The notes beneath the pieces are model-generated. The model worked only from the letters and a program-made list of their open reading frames with translations. It had not been told where the DNA came from and did not search any database. Below are positions 45,004 to 52,689 of a DNA stretch of 64,000 nt, in pieces (the stretch's first letter is position 1; each line of letters opens with the position of its first letter). This DNA comes from an uncultured Bacilli bacterium (GTDB taxonomy: Bacteria > Bacillota_I > Bacilli_A > RF39 > UBA660), in the NCBI GenBank assembly GCA_910586295.1, contig CAJUGE010000018.1, positions 1 to 64,000 on the forward strand, read 5' to 3'. Made by a program: the position numbers and the translations under genes.

Positions 45004-45811
45004 CGGAAAAATAATGAGTATTAATAAAGACTTATACACTGTTATGGAGAGCGACAGTGTTTTTCCGTGTTCTGTAAGAGGTAAACTTAGAAATTTTAAA
45101 CTTACTGTTGGAGATAACGTAGTTTTTGACACAGAATCTTTAACAATAGAAGAAGTAATGCCACGAAAGAACACCTTGATAAGGCCATTAATATCTAATA
45201 TAGATAAACTTTTTATAGTTGTAAGTACAAATATTCCTAAATTTAGTACATATTTACTTGATAAATTCTTGGTTCTTAGTGAGATTAATAATATAGAACC
45301 TGTAATTATCGTAACTAAATTAGACATTTGTGAAAAAGATGAAAAAAGAGAAGTAAAACAGGCTATAAAATATTATAAAAAATTGGGATATAAGGTTTAT
45401 ACTAATAATCAAATACGTAAGATAAAAAGAGAAATGAAAGGATGTGTTGTTTCACTTGCTGGTCAAACTGGAGCTGGAAAGAGTACTTTACTTAACCGAG
45501 TGAACAAAAATCTTAATTTAAAGATAGGAGAAGTAAGCGAACATCTAGGCAGAGGTAAACATACTACTAGATTAGTCGAACTAATACAATTTGGAGATAG
45601 TTTAGTTGCAGATACTCCAGGATTTAGTTCTTTAGAATTAGATGAGAGTTTAGAACGTATTTCTAGTGGCTTTATAGAATTTGGCTTTAATTGTAAGTAT
45701 TCTAGTTGTACTCATGTAAAGAATGATGGTTGTTCTGTTATAGAGAGAGTTAATAATGGACGTATTTTAAAGAGTAGATATGAGAGTTATCTTAAATTAA
45801 TTGGAAGATAA
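44993..45811 (+). CDS. rsgA: Ribosome small-subunit GTPase RsgA
   Basis: A 272-aa circularly permuted GTPase that helps 30S maturation. The order of G motifs is permuted as expected: TKLD (G4) first, then GQTGAGKSTLLN (G1), then DTPGFSS (G3). The C-terminal zinc site follows (FNCKYSSCTHVKNDGC). ATG 44993 has GGAGATGA upstream and overlaps the kinase stop by 11 nt; a longer frame from 44915 lies wholly inside the kinase gene and is rejected. The prpC-prkC-rsgA-rpe order is conserved in Bacillota. Confidence 0.95.
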   Translation: MKTNGKIMSINKDLYTVMESDSVFPCSVRGKLRNFKLTVGDNVVFDTESLTIEEVMPRKNTLIRPLISNIDKLFIVVSTNIPKFSTYLLDKFLVLSEINNIEPVIIVTKLDICEKDEKREVKQAIKYYKKLGYKVYTNNQIRKIKREMKGCVVSLAGQTGAGKSTLLNRVNKNLNLKIGEVSEHLGRGKHTTRLVELIQFGDSLVADTPGFSSLELDESLERISSGFIEFGFNCKYSSCTHVKNDGCSVIERVNNGRILKSRYESYLKLIGR

Positions 45812-45882
45812 TTCTTTTATTTTAGTTTTATTTGATGTATAATTTTTACATTAAGTAAACAATAAGAGGAAGTGAGATAAAT

Positions 45883-46509
45883 ATGTTAGTAAGTGGTTCA
45901 ATTTTGTGTGATAAACCAATGTCTGCGGTAAAATGTTATGACAAATCAAGTATTGACTATATACATTTAGATATAATGGATGGAAAGTTTGTAGAAAATA
46001 AGAGTTTTACTATTTCAGAAATTGAGAAATTTTCTAAGTTTACAAGTAAGAAGTTTGATGTTCATTTGATGGTAAATAATCCATTAAAATATATAGATAG
46101 CTTAAGTATGTTAAATGTAAGTTATATTACATTTCATTTGGAAGCAGTTAAGGATGTAATGTCAGTTATAAATCGTATTAAAGATAATGGTATAAAAGTA
46201 GGTATTAGTATTAAACCTGGTACAAACGTAAGTGAAGTGTTTCCACTGCTTCCATATTTGGATATGGTTCTTATTATGAGTGTAGAACCTGGTAAGAGTG
46301 GTCAATCTTTTATGAGTAGTGTTTTGTATAAGATTGATGTTTTGAGAAAAGAGATTGCAGAGAAAGGTTATAAAACTCTTATTAGTATAGATGGAGGTAT
46401 TAATGAAGATTCAGCTTCTAAAGTGGTAGGGGTGGATGTAGTTGTTAGTGCTTCTTATTTACTTAGTGGTAATATTGAGGATAAACTTAAATTTTTAAGG
46501 AATTTATAG
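45883..46509 (+). CDS. rpe: Ribulose-phosphate 3-epimerase
   Basis: A 208-aa TIM-barrel enzyme that interconverts ribulose-5-phosphate and xylulose-5-phosphate. Metal and catalytic motifs are present: YIHLDIMDGKFVENKSF, FDVHLMVNNPLKYI, ITFHLEA, SVEPGKSGQSFM and ISIDGGINEDS. It is slightly shorter than typical (about 215-220 aa). A possible -10 (TATAAT, 45838-45843) lies upstream, so it may have its own promoter besides readthrough from rsgA. A terminator follows the stop. Confidence 0.95.
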   Translation: MLVSGSILCDKPMSAVKCYDKSSIDYIHLDIMDGKFVENKSFTISEIEKFSKFTSKKFDVHLMVNNPLKYIDSLSMLNVSYITFHLEAVKDVMSVINRIKDNGIKVGISIKPGTNVSEVFPLLPYLDMVLIMSVEPGKSGQSFMSSVLYKIDVLRKEIAEKGYKTLISIDGGINEDSASKVVGVDVVVSASYLLSGNIEDKLKFLRNL

Positions 46510-46516
46510 AGTAAAG

Positions 46517-46541
46517 ACTAGAAAATGAGTTCTAGTTTTTT
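46517..46541 (+). terminator. Rho-independent terminator after rpe
   Basis: An ACTAGAA/TTCTAGT stem (46517-46523 and 46530-46536) with a 6-nt loop, then six T. A similar but degenerate copy (ACTAGAAAATGAG ... ATTCTAG) recurs at 46855-46877. Confidence 0.8.
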
Positions 46542-46873
46542 GTATTTATATAATAGTAAAATTACACTAAAATAAAAAACAAAAAAAAGTTTGATAATTA
46601 TGCGCTCACTATATTATACTTTATTTATTGTAAAGGAGGAATGATCTATTTTAAGCAAAAATTAGAAAGAGTTAACGTTAGGAGTGAAGATAAAGCGAAA
46701 AAACACATTATGAAGTGGGAAAAAAGCTAGAAATACTATTAAAAGAGCTGTTGAAACAATGTCTAAAGATTTACCAACACTAGAAAAGTCTTTGAAAGAA
46801 TTAGAAAAAGAAAGAGTTTTCAGAAAAAGATTGAAGTGAAATAGATATAAAAAAACTAGAAAATGAGTGAATT
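46542..46873 (+). pseudogene. Debris region with a degraded coding fragment
   Basis: About 330 nt without an intact gene. A ribosome-site-like AAAGGAGGAATG at 46634-46645 leads into frames broken by stops. Around 46735-46839 one frame reads IKRAVETMSKDLPTLEKSLK, then ELEKERVFRKRLK and a stop, a helical tail that looks like the end of a real protein, but no complete gene or family is recognisable. A degenerate repeat of the upstream terminator (46855-46877) ends the stretch, suggesting a past insertion or duplication. Confidence 0.35.
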
Positions 46874-47221
46874 CTAGGTGCAGCAAGCGAAGTCGTGTAT
46901 GCTAGTGGCGCTATTCGCAAAACCAATAAAAAAGCATATTATTATTTAGTTAAAGATGGCGTTAGTAACATAACAAAAGGTTATGGTTTTTGGACTATGA
47001 CTCCAGGTGATTTTAGAAACTCTAGCGCGTCTGTCTTTTATGTAGATGGAATAGGAAAAGGTGGTTCTTTGGTTGCATATCCAGGTGGTTTAGACCAAAA
47101 TAATTTTGGAGTTTCTTCAGCATATTTATTTGTTAGACCAGTTATTTCTTTGAAGAAAGAAGTGTTAGTTAATTCAGGAGATGGTTCAGGAAATAATCCT
47201 TATGAAGTTGCTTTTCCTTAA
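46874..47221 (+). pseudogene. C-terminal remnant of a pilin-like/surface protein ending in RPVISL-GDG-NPY
   Basis: A frame of about 115 codons without a convincing start (a GTG at 46895 lacks a good ribosome site; a stop lies just upstream of 46874). It reads SGAIRKTNKKAYYYL, GYGFWTMTPGDFRNSSASVF, FVRPVISLKKEVLVNSGDGS, GNNPYEVAF. This is the C-terminal domain of secreted proteins, often with a pilin-like N-terminus, whose other end is missing. It is the same family as the fragment at 39007. It could be a broken gene or a silent cassette. Confidence 0.55.
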
Positions 47222-47307
47222 GATTTTATTTTAGGAAAATGAAAATGATACTAGACTTAATACTATAAAAATGATATTATGAATATAAATAAAAAAGAGG
47301 TGAAATT

Positions 47308-47589
47308 ATAAAAAAAATATTAATTATAGTTGGTATAATAGGTTTATTCTTTATATCGTCTAAAGTATATGCATGTATATGCGATTATCATTATGAAAAA
47401 CAAAATCAGGCCAATAACATAGTTGAAGAAAATGATGAAAATATACTAAATGATACATACCGTTACAATTGTGGAGTTCCTGACTGTCCTTATAAAGGGT
47501 ATCATATACATGAAACAAACCACAATTATCATCATACAACATATAAAAATAATCATGGACAACATCGTTCATGCCATCACAATAGATAA
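47308..47589 (+). CDS. Secreted Cys/His-rich peptide with non-standard ATA start
   Basis: A 93-codon frame behind a clear ribosome site (AGAGGTG) encodes a perfect signal peptide (KKILIIVGIIGLFFISSKVYA) followed by a Cys/His-rich mature part: CICDYHYEKQ, YNCGVPDCPYKGYHIHETNH, then NYHHTTYKNNHGQHRSCHHN. The first codon where ATG is expected is ATA (47308), preceded by ATT. So either an AUA/AUU start is used or the start codon has mutated. The mature peptide probably binds metal such as zinc, nickel or copper. A terminator-like double hairpin follows. Confidence 0.5.
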   Translation: MKKILIIVGIIGLFFISSKVYACICDYHYEKQNQANNIVEENDENILNDTYRYNCGVPDCPYKGYHIHETNHNYHHTTYKNNHGQHRSCHHNR

Positions 47590-47640
47590 ACAAACCTAAA
47601 TAAACTGAAAAACAACAGTTTAAAAGGCTTGTTTTTACTT
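47587..47640 (+). terminator. Probable terminator (nested hairpin)
   Basis: An outer stem AAACAAaCCT/AGGcTTGTTT encloses an inner stem AAACTG/CAGTTT, followed by TTTTT. It separates the Cys/His-rich peptide gene from the cadherin-like gene. Confidence 0.55.
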
Positions 47641-47658
47641 ACAAATAAGGAGAAGTAA

Positions 47659-48927
47659 ATGAAAAAAATTAAAATAATTATATTTAGTATTGCAATAATG
47701 CTAGCATCAATAATAGAGTTGAATGCTGCGACCTTTAGTATGTCATCATCAACAAAACAAATATCACCTAATGGAACATTTAGTATAAGTGTTGGAGGAG
47801 ACTGTATAGGAAGAGTTAATCTATCAGTAACAAACGGAACCTTATCCACTAGCAGTGTATGGGTAGAACAAGGATACGCAACCGTAACTGTAACTGCTGG
47901 TTCAAGCGGTCAAGTAACAATAACTGCAACCCCTGAGACAGGTTTTTCAGATTCTGATGCTAACATATATAATCCTGGATCAAGAAGTGTCACAGTAAAA
48001 ATCGGAACATCATCTAATACAAGTACAAACAATCCATCTAGACCAAGTACTAACACTCCAACTGTACAAAAATCAAACGACAACAACCTATCATCAATCA
48101 CGATAGATAAAGGAGAAATAACTCCAAGTTTTAATTCCTCAGTGCAAGAATATACTATAAACTTAGGTCCAAACGAAAATGCTATAAAAATCTTAGCAAC
48201 AACAGCGCACAACAAAGCCAAAGTTGATGGAATTGGTGAAAAAGCATTAAACCCAGGAAACAATATAATAGAACTTACAGTAACCGCAGAAAATGGAAAT
48301 CAAAAAAAATATACAATAAAAGTTTACGTTGATGAAAGTCCCCAAACATTCATAGAATACCAAAAAAAACAAATTGGAATAATTAGAAACTATGAAGGAG
48401 TAACAATTCCAGAAAACTTCATAAAATCAGAACACACAATAGAAGGAAAACAAATAATAATATTTAACAACGAAAAACTAGACATAATATATGGAATAGA
48501 CGAGCAAAAAGAAAAGAATTTCTATCTATTTGATAAAGAACAAAACAAAATACTAAACAAACTAATTCCGATTACAATAAACAACAAGACAATATACGTG
48601 ACAGACGAAACCACAAAAATTAAAAATGCCAAATTAGAAAAAATAACTATAAATGAAATAGAAGTAAATTGTTATAAATTTGAAAAACAAAATTATTGCT
48701 TACTAAACACAATAAATAATGAAGGAAAAAACATAAAATATTTATATGAAAGTAGCGAAAACAGCATACAAATATATCCAGAATTTCTTGGAACAAACAC
48801 AAAAACAGGAACGATAGAAAACATAATGATATATGCTCTAAGCGCTTTCAGCATAATATTAATAAGTATAATAGTCTACTTATTAATAAAATTAAAAAAA
48901 GGTGAGCAGCATGAAAAAACTAAATAA
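47659..48927 (+). CDS. Surface protein with cadherin-like beta-sandwich and C-terminal anchor
   Basis: A 422-aa exported protein. A signal peptide (residues 1-23, ending NAA) is followed by a beta-rich domain (ATFSMSSSTKQISPNGTFSI to SVTVKI, residues 24-113), a Ser/Thr/Asn/Pro linker, a cadherin-like beta-sandwich domain of the PF12733 type (LSSITIDKGEITPSFNSSVQ, YTINLGPNE, IELTVTAENGNQKKYTIKVY; residues 143-226), a further beta domain, and a C-terminal membrane helix (ALSAFSIILISIIVYLLIKL). The first domain has the general look of a cohesin- or Ig-like receptor. It overlaps the dockerin protease gene by 17 nt, suggesting the two work together. Confidence 0.75.
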   Translation: MKKIKIIIFSIAIMLASIIELNAATFSMSSSTKQISPNGTFSISVGGDCIGRVNLSVTNGTLSTSSVWVEQGYATVTVTAGSSGQVTITATPETGFSDSDANIYNPGSRSVTVKIGTSSNTSTNNPSRPSTNTPTVQKSNDNNLSSITIDKGEITPSFNSSVQEYTINLGPNENAIKILATTAHNKAKVDGIGEKALNPGNNIIELTVTAENGNQKKYTIKVYVDESPQTFIEYQKKQIGIIRNYEGVTIPENFIKSEHTIEGKQIIIFNNEKLDIIYGIDEQKEKNFYLFDKEQNKILNKLIPITINNKTIYVTDETTKIKNAKLEKITINEIEVNCYKFEKQNYCLLNTINNEGKNIKYLYESSENSIQIYPEFLGTNTKTGTIENIMIYALSAFSIILISIIVYLLIKLKKGEQHEKTK

Positions 48928-51790
48928 AATACTAATACTATTACTATGCATGCTAATAACATCAACAAACATAATAAGTAACGAAACAAAAGTTATCAAT
49001 ACAAGATCAAACGAAGAATTATTATCAACAGTCAATAAAAAAACGCTTAAAAACATAGTGATATTTATAGAATTTAACGACAGTGATACTTTAGTAACAA
49101 ATCATTTAGATGACGAACAAAGTGTAAAAAATGCAGAAGTCATATTTAACAATGAAGAATTATTTGAAATGGAAACCAAATATGGCAAAATAAAAGTTCC
49201 ATCATTTAAAAAATATTATGAAAGAGAAAGTTACGGAGACTTATCAATAACATCAGAAATATTTCCAAAAGAAAACGATAAAGTAGTATCATATAAAGAC
49301 TCACATCCTATAGGCTATTATTTAAAACACAACGATAAAAACGCAATAGGATATACAACTAAAGAAGAATCACTAAAAAGAGAGACAGAACTAATAAATA
49401 ATGCAACCAATTACATAGCTAGTATGGTAGGAGCATATGGAATAACAAGTGAAGAACTAGACACAAACAATGATAACAAAATAGATGCAATAACATATAT
49501 AGTAGAAGTGCCAACAAGTTTGCCATCTTCAATCGCTTGGAATGACTTACTATGGTCTCATAAATTAGATAATGATGGAGTAACTGCAACAATCTTAGGA
49601 AAAAGGGCATCATCATATACATTGATAAAAGCAGAAGATTATACACAAACAGCGGGATTATTTTCATTAAATACTGGAACATATGGAACAATAATACATG
49701 AATTTGGACACACATTAGGTTTTATGGACTTATATAGATATGACTCATCGACTTCTAGACCAGTAGGATTTTATGACATAATGGGACAAACAATCGGATC
49801 AAATCCACAAAGTTTCTTAACGTACTACACTAGTGAATACATCAATAGCGCGGCATGGCATGCTCCATTACCAGTAATAACACAAAGTACAAACAATATA
49901 ACTGTATACAAACCAAATTACGTAGATAGAACAGAACAACGAGCAATCAAAATCCAAAGAAACACAACAGACAAAGAATTCTTTGTAGTGGAATACCATG
50001 ACAAACTAAACACATATGAGTCACACTCAGCAGATGAAAGTGGAATAATAATATATAGAGTAAATGAAAGCAATAAGTATCTAGGCGCAACAGACGGAAG
50101 CAACCAAGGAAAAAACGATCACGTATTTATATTTAGACCTAATGAAACAGGCTTAGGAGAAGGTTTAGGAGACTTGAGACAGGCCACTCTAAACATGAAA
50201 AGGCCTACATTTGGAAGTGATATAACCAATGATAAAACATTCAACAATAAATCAATATACTATACAGACGGTTCAAATTCAGGGATAAAAATAGAAGTAA
50301 CTAGCCAAACCGACAGTTCCATAACATTTAATGTAACATTTCCAAAAACTGAAGGAGAAGGAACAAAAGAAAAACCTTACATAATAAATGATGTAAATGA
50401 ATTCCTTTACCACATGAGTTTAGACACAAAAAATAAATACTACAAAATAGTATCAGATTTAGACTTTAAAGACATAAAAGACTATCCAAAAATTGACTTT
50501 GACGGTAATTTAGATGGAAATAATAAAACAATAAAAAATGTAACAACAAATGGTTCAGGAATATTTAACAATATTAATATAAATAATTATCAAAGTCAAA
50601 CCACAATAGAAAACTTAAACTTTGAAAACCTTAACATATATTCGAAAACAGGTAACTATTTAGGTGGACTTTCAACATCAGCAACAAATGTAATAATAAA
50701 AAATATAAGATTAAAAAGTGGAACAGTAAATAACGCTGGAACTTTAATGAACGACATAGCTTCAACTGGTGGATTCATAGGAAACGTAGACAATACAACA
50801 ATAATAGAAGATTGCTACACTAATCTAGATGTAACTGCTCCAAAAAATGTCGGTGGATTTATAGGAATCAACATGAATGCAAAAATAAAAAACAGTTTTA
50901 GTAATGGTAAAGTAACAGGAAAACAAAACACAGGAAGTTTTATAGGATTACAAGCAATAACCGACAACACATATAACACACCCAACAATGTATACTACAA
51001 TAAAAATAAAACAAAAAACTTACCAACAGTAGGTGGATATGTTAAATCATTTCACAACATAAATGCATTAAATGAAAATTCTTTAGACAAAGGAATAAGA
51101 AGTATAGAAACAAAAGAAGAAATAACAATAAACAAAAACTCTCTAATAGAATTTGTAGTGTCAATAAATCCTAATGCGATACTTAGTTATAATGTAGCAA
51201 TAGAAGATTCATCACTAGCAACATACGAAAACAATAAAATAGTTGGGCTAACACCTGGAACTACACAAATCTATACAAACATAAAAGTAGGAACAAACGT
51301 TATGCAAATAACAACAAAACTAACTATAAAAGACATAGAAGGAGCACTAACAGAAAAAGAAGTTTTAGAATTGTTATCATTAACCAAAAAAGAAAACTAT
51401 TTAATAGGATTTAATTTAGGAATGGAAGTACAAACATTCAAAAATAAAATACTATCTACTCCTACAGTAACGCTAAAAAGTTTAATAAATGAAAAAGGAA
51501 TAGAAATAAAAGATGGAATAATATCTACAGGAATGAAACTTTGTTTAAAAATAAATAACCAAGACTACAATTACACAATCGTTATAAAAGGTGATGTAAA
51601 TGGAGATGGAAAGATATATGCAACTGATTATGTAAAAGTAAAAAATCATATAATGGGAAAAAGTTACATAACAGGAGCATACCTAGAAGCAGCAGACATA
51701 AATAATGATGGAAAAATATATGCTACAGACTATGTTTTAATAAAAAATCACATAATGGGAAAAAAGCCAATAGAGCAAAAAATAAAATAA
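48911..51790 (+). CDS. Secreted M6-like metalloprotease with C-terminal type I dockerin
   Basis: A 959-aa exported protein from ATG 48911 (GGTGAG upstream; GTG 48902 is an alternative). The signal peptide is at the start; the protease domain has HEFGHTLGFMDLYRYD near residue 263 (HExxHxxGxxD zinc site) and the Met-turn YDIMGQ, as in M6 (immune inhibitor A-like) peptidases. A GLUG-like repeat region (residues 480-700: STGGFIGNV, VGGFIGI) and a beta domain follow. The end is a type I dockerin with two calcium loops (DVNGDGKIYATDYV and DINNDGKIYATDYV). The dockerin would plug the protease into a cohesin-bearing surface protein. Confidence 0.87.
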   Translation: MKKLNKILILLLCMLITSTNIISNETKVINTRSNEELLSTVNKKTLKNIVIFIEFNDSDTLVTNHLDDEQSVKNAEVIFNNEELFEMETKYGKIKVPSFKKYYERESYGDLSITSEIFPKENDKVVSYKDSHPIGYYLKHNDKNAIGYTTKEESLKRETELINNATNYIASMVGAYGITSEELDTNNDNKIDAITYIVEVPTSLPSSIAWNDLLWSHKLDNDGVTATILGKRASSYTLIKAEDYTQTAGLFSLNTGTYGTIIHEFGHTLGFMDLYRYDSSTSRPVGFYDIMGQTIGSNPQSFLTYYTSEYINSAAWHAPLPVITQSTNNITVYKPNYVDRTEQRAIKIQRNTTDKEFFVVEYHDKLNTYESHSADESGIIIYRVNESNKYLGATDGSNQGKNDHVFIFRPNETGLGEGLGDLRQATLNMKRPTFGSDITNDKTFNNKSIYYTDGSNSGIKIEVTSQTDSSITFNVTFPKTEGEGTKEKPYIINDVNEFLYHMSLDTKNKYYKIVSDLDFKDIKDYPKIDFDGNLDGNNKTIKNVTTNGSGIFNNININNYQSQTTIENLNFENLNIYSKTGNYLGGLSTSATNVIIKNIRLKSGTVNNAGTLMNDIASTGGFIGNVDNTTIIEDCYTNLDVTAPKNVGGFIGINMNAKIKNSFSNGKVTGKQNTGSFIGLQAITDNTYNTPNNVYYNKNKTKNLPTVGGYVKSFHNINALNENSLDKGIRSIETKEEITINKNSLIEFVVSINPNAILSYNVAIEDSSLATYENNKIVGLTPGTTQIYTNIKVGTNVMQITTKLTIKDIEGALTEKEVLELLSLTKKENYLIGFNLGMEVQTFKNKILSTPTVTLKSLINEKGIEIKDGIISTGMKLCLKINNQDYNYTIVIKGDVNGDGKIYATDYVKVKNHIMGKSYITGAYLEAADINNDGKIYATDYVLIKNHIMGKKPIEQKIK

Positions 51791-51841
51791 AGGAATGCAA
51801 TGAAAGAAAAATATAGACAAAATTCATACAACAGATGTTTT

Positions 51842-51870
51842 GAAAGTGTTATAAATTGCACTTTCTTTTT
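51842..51870 (+). terminator. Rho-independent terminator after the dockerin protease
   Basis: A GAAAGTG/CACTTTC stem (51842-51848 and 51859-51865) with a 10-nt loop, followed by five T. A TATAAT (51885-51890) just downstream may start the next transcript. Confidence 0.8.
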
Positions 51871-51918
51871 GTTGTTAGTTAATGTATAATTATTCTTGGA
51901 TAGTGAGGAGAATGATTT

Positions 51919-52662
51919 ATGAAATGTGAAAAGTGTGGTACTCCATTTAAGAATGGAGAAAAGTTTTGTTCTAAATGTGGAGGAGTTTTGGAAGTTAAGG
52001 AAGAATCTAAAATAAAAGAGAATTTTGGAGATGTTTTTATTAGTGTTTTTAAATTTATTTTACAAGTTTTAATAAAACCTATTGATGCGATTAAAGAAAA
52101 CAAAGATAATATGTCTAATCCTATATTTGCTTCGATTTTGTCTGTTTTTGTATCTTTAGTTATGGTAATATCTAATTTTATTGTAAATATTTTTGATGTT
52201 ATTGTTGTTAAGGAATATACTTTTGGAAAAGGTTATGAGACTTCTTGGCAATTATCTAGAATAGGTAATTTGAATTTCTTAGAGTTAATTTTTAAAAATT
52301 TCTTTATATATGCTCTTATAATAATAGTAATAGCGGGAGTTTTCTATTTATCAAGTCTAGTTATAAAGAAAGAGATAAACTTCTTTAAATCATTGACTAT
52401 ATCTGCTTCTAGTATAATTCCATTTGTGCTTACAACATTTATATTAACACCTATTTTGACTATAATTTGGTCACATTTTGTAGTTGTTAGTCTACTTGGA
52501 ATAGTATACTCAATAGCACTTTTACTAGGGTTATATAACGAAGAATTAAAACTTCAAGGTAATTTAAAAACTTATTATTACTCAGTAAATGTTGGAATAT
52601 TGACAATTATTCTATACATTTCTTTAGTATCATTATTTGAAACGGCTCTTATGGCATTATAA
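51919..52662 (+). CDS. Zinc-ribbon membrane protein (Yip1-like)
   Basis: A 247-aa protein with an N-terminal zinc ribbon (MKCEKCGTPFKNGEKFCSKC) and five membrane helices in the remainder (from about residue 66: FASILSVFVSLVMVISNFIV; then IVIAGVFYLSSLVI; SASSIIPFVLTTFILTPILT; VVSLLGIVYSIALLLGL; VGILTIILYISLVSLF). The combination is common in Bacillota and of unknown function. The GAGGAG ribosome site is good. It is followed at 27 nt by another zinc-ribbon gene and probably forms a pair with it. Confidence 0.75.
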   Translation: MKCEKCGTPFKNGEKFCSKCGGVLEVKEESKIKENFGDVFISVFKFILQVLIKPIDAIKENKDNMSNPIFASILSVFVSLVMVISNFIVNIFDVIVVKEYTFGKGYETSWQLSRIGNLNFLELIFKNFFIYALIIIVIAGVFYLSSLVIKKEINFFKSLTISASSIIPFVLTTFILTPILTIIWSHFVVVSLLGIVYSIALLLGLYNEELKLQGNLKTYYYSVNVGILTIILYISLVSLFETALMAL

Positions 52663-52689
52663 AGAATAAAAGTTTAGGAGGGGTATAAT

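Noticed and set aside
44812..45327. 171-codon open frame on the - strand across the prkC-rsgA junction
   Set aside because: It lies opposite two clear genes, has no plausible start signal and its Ser/Leu-rich composition is typical of antisense frames in AT-rich DNA.
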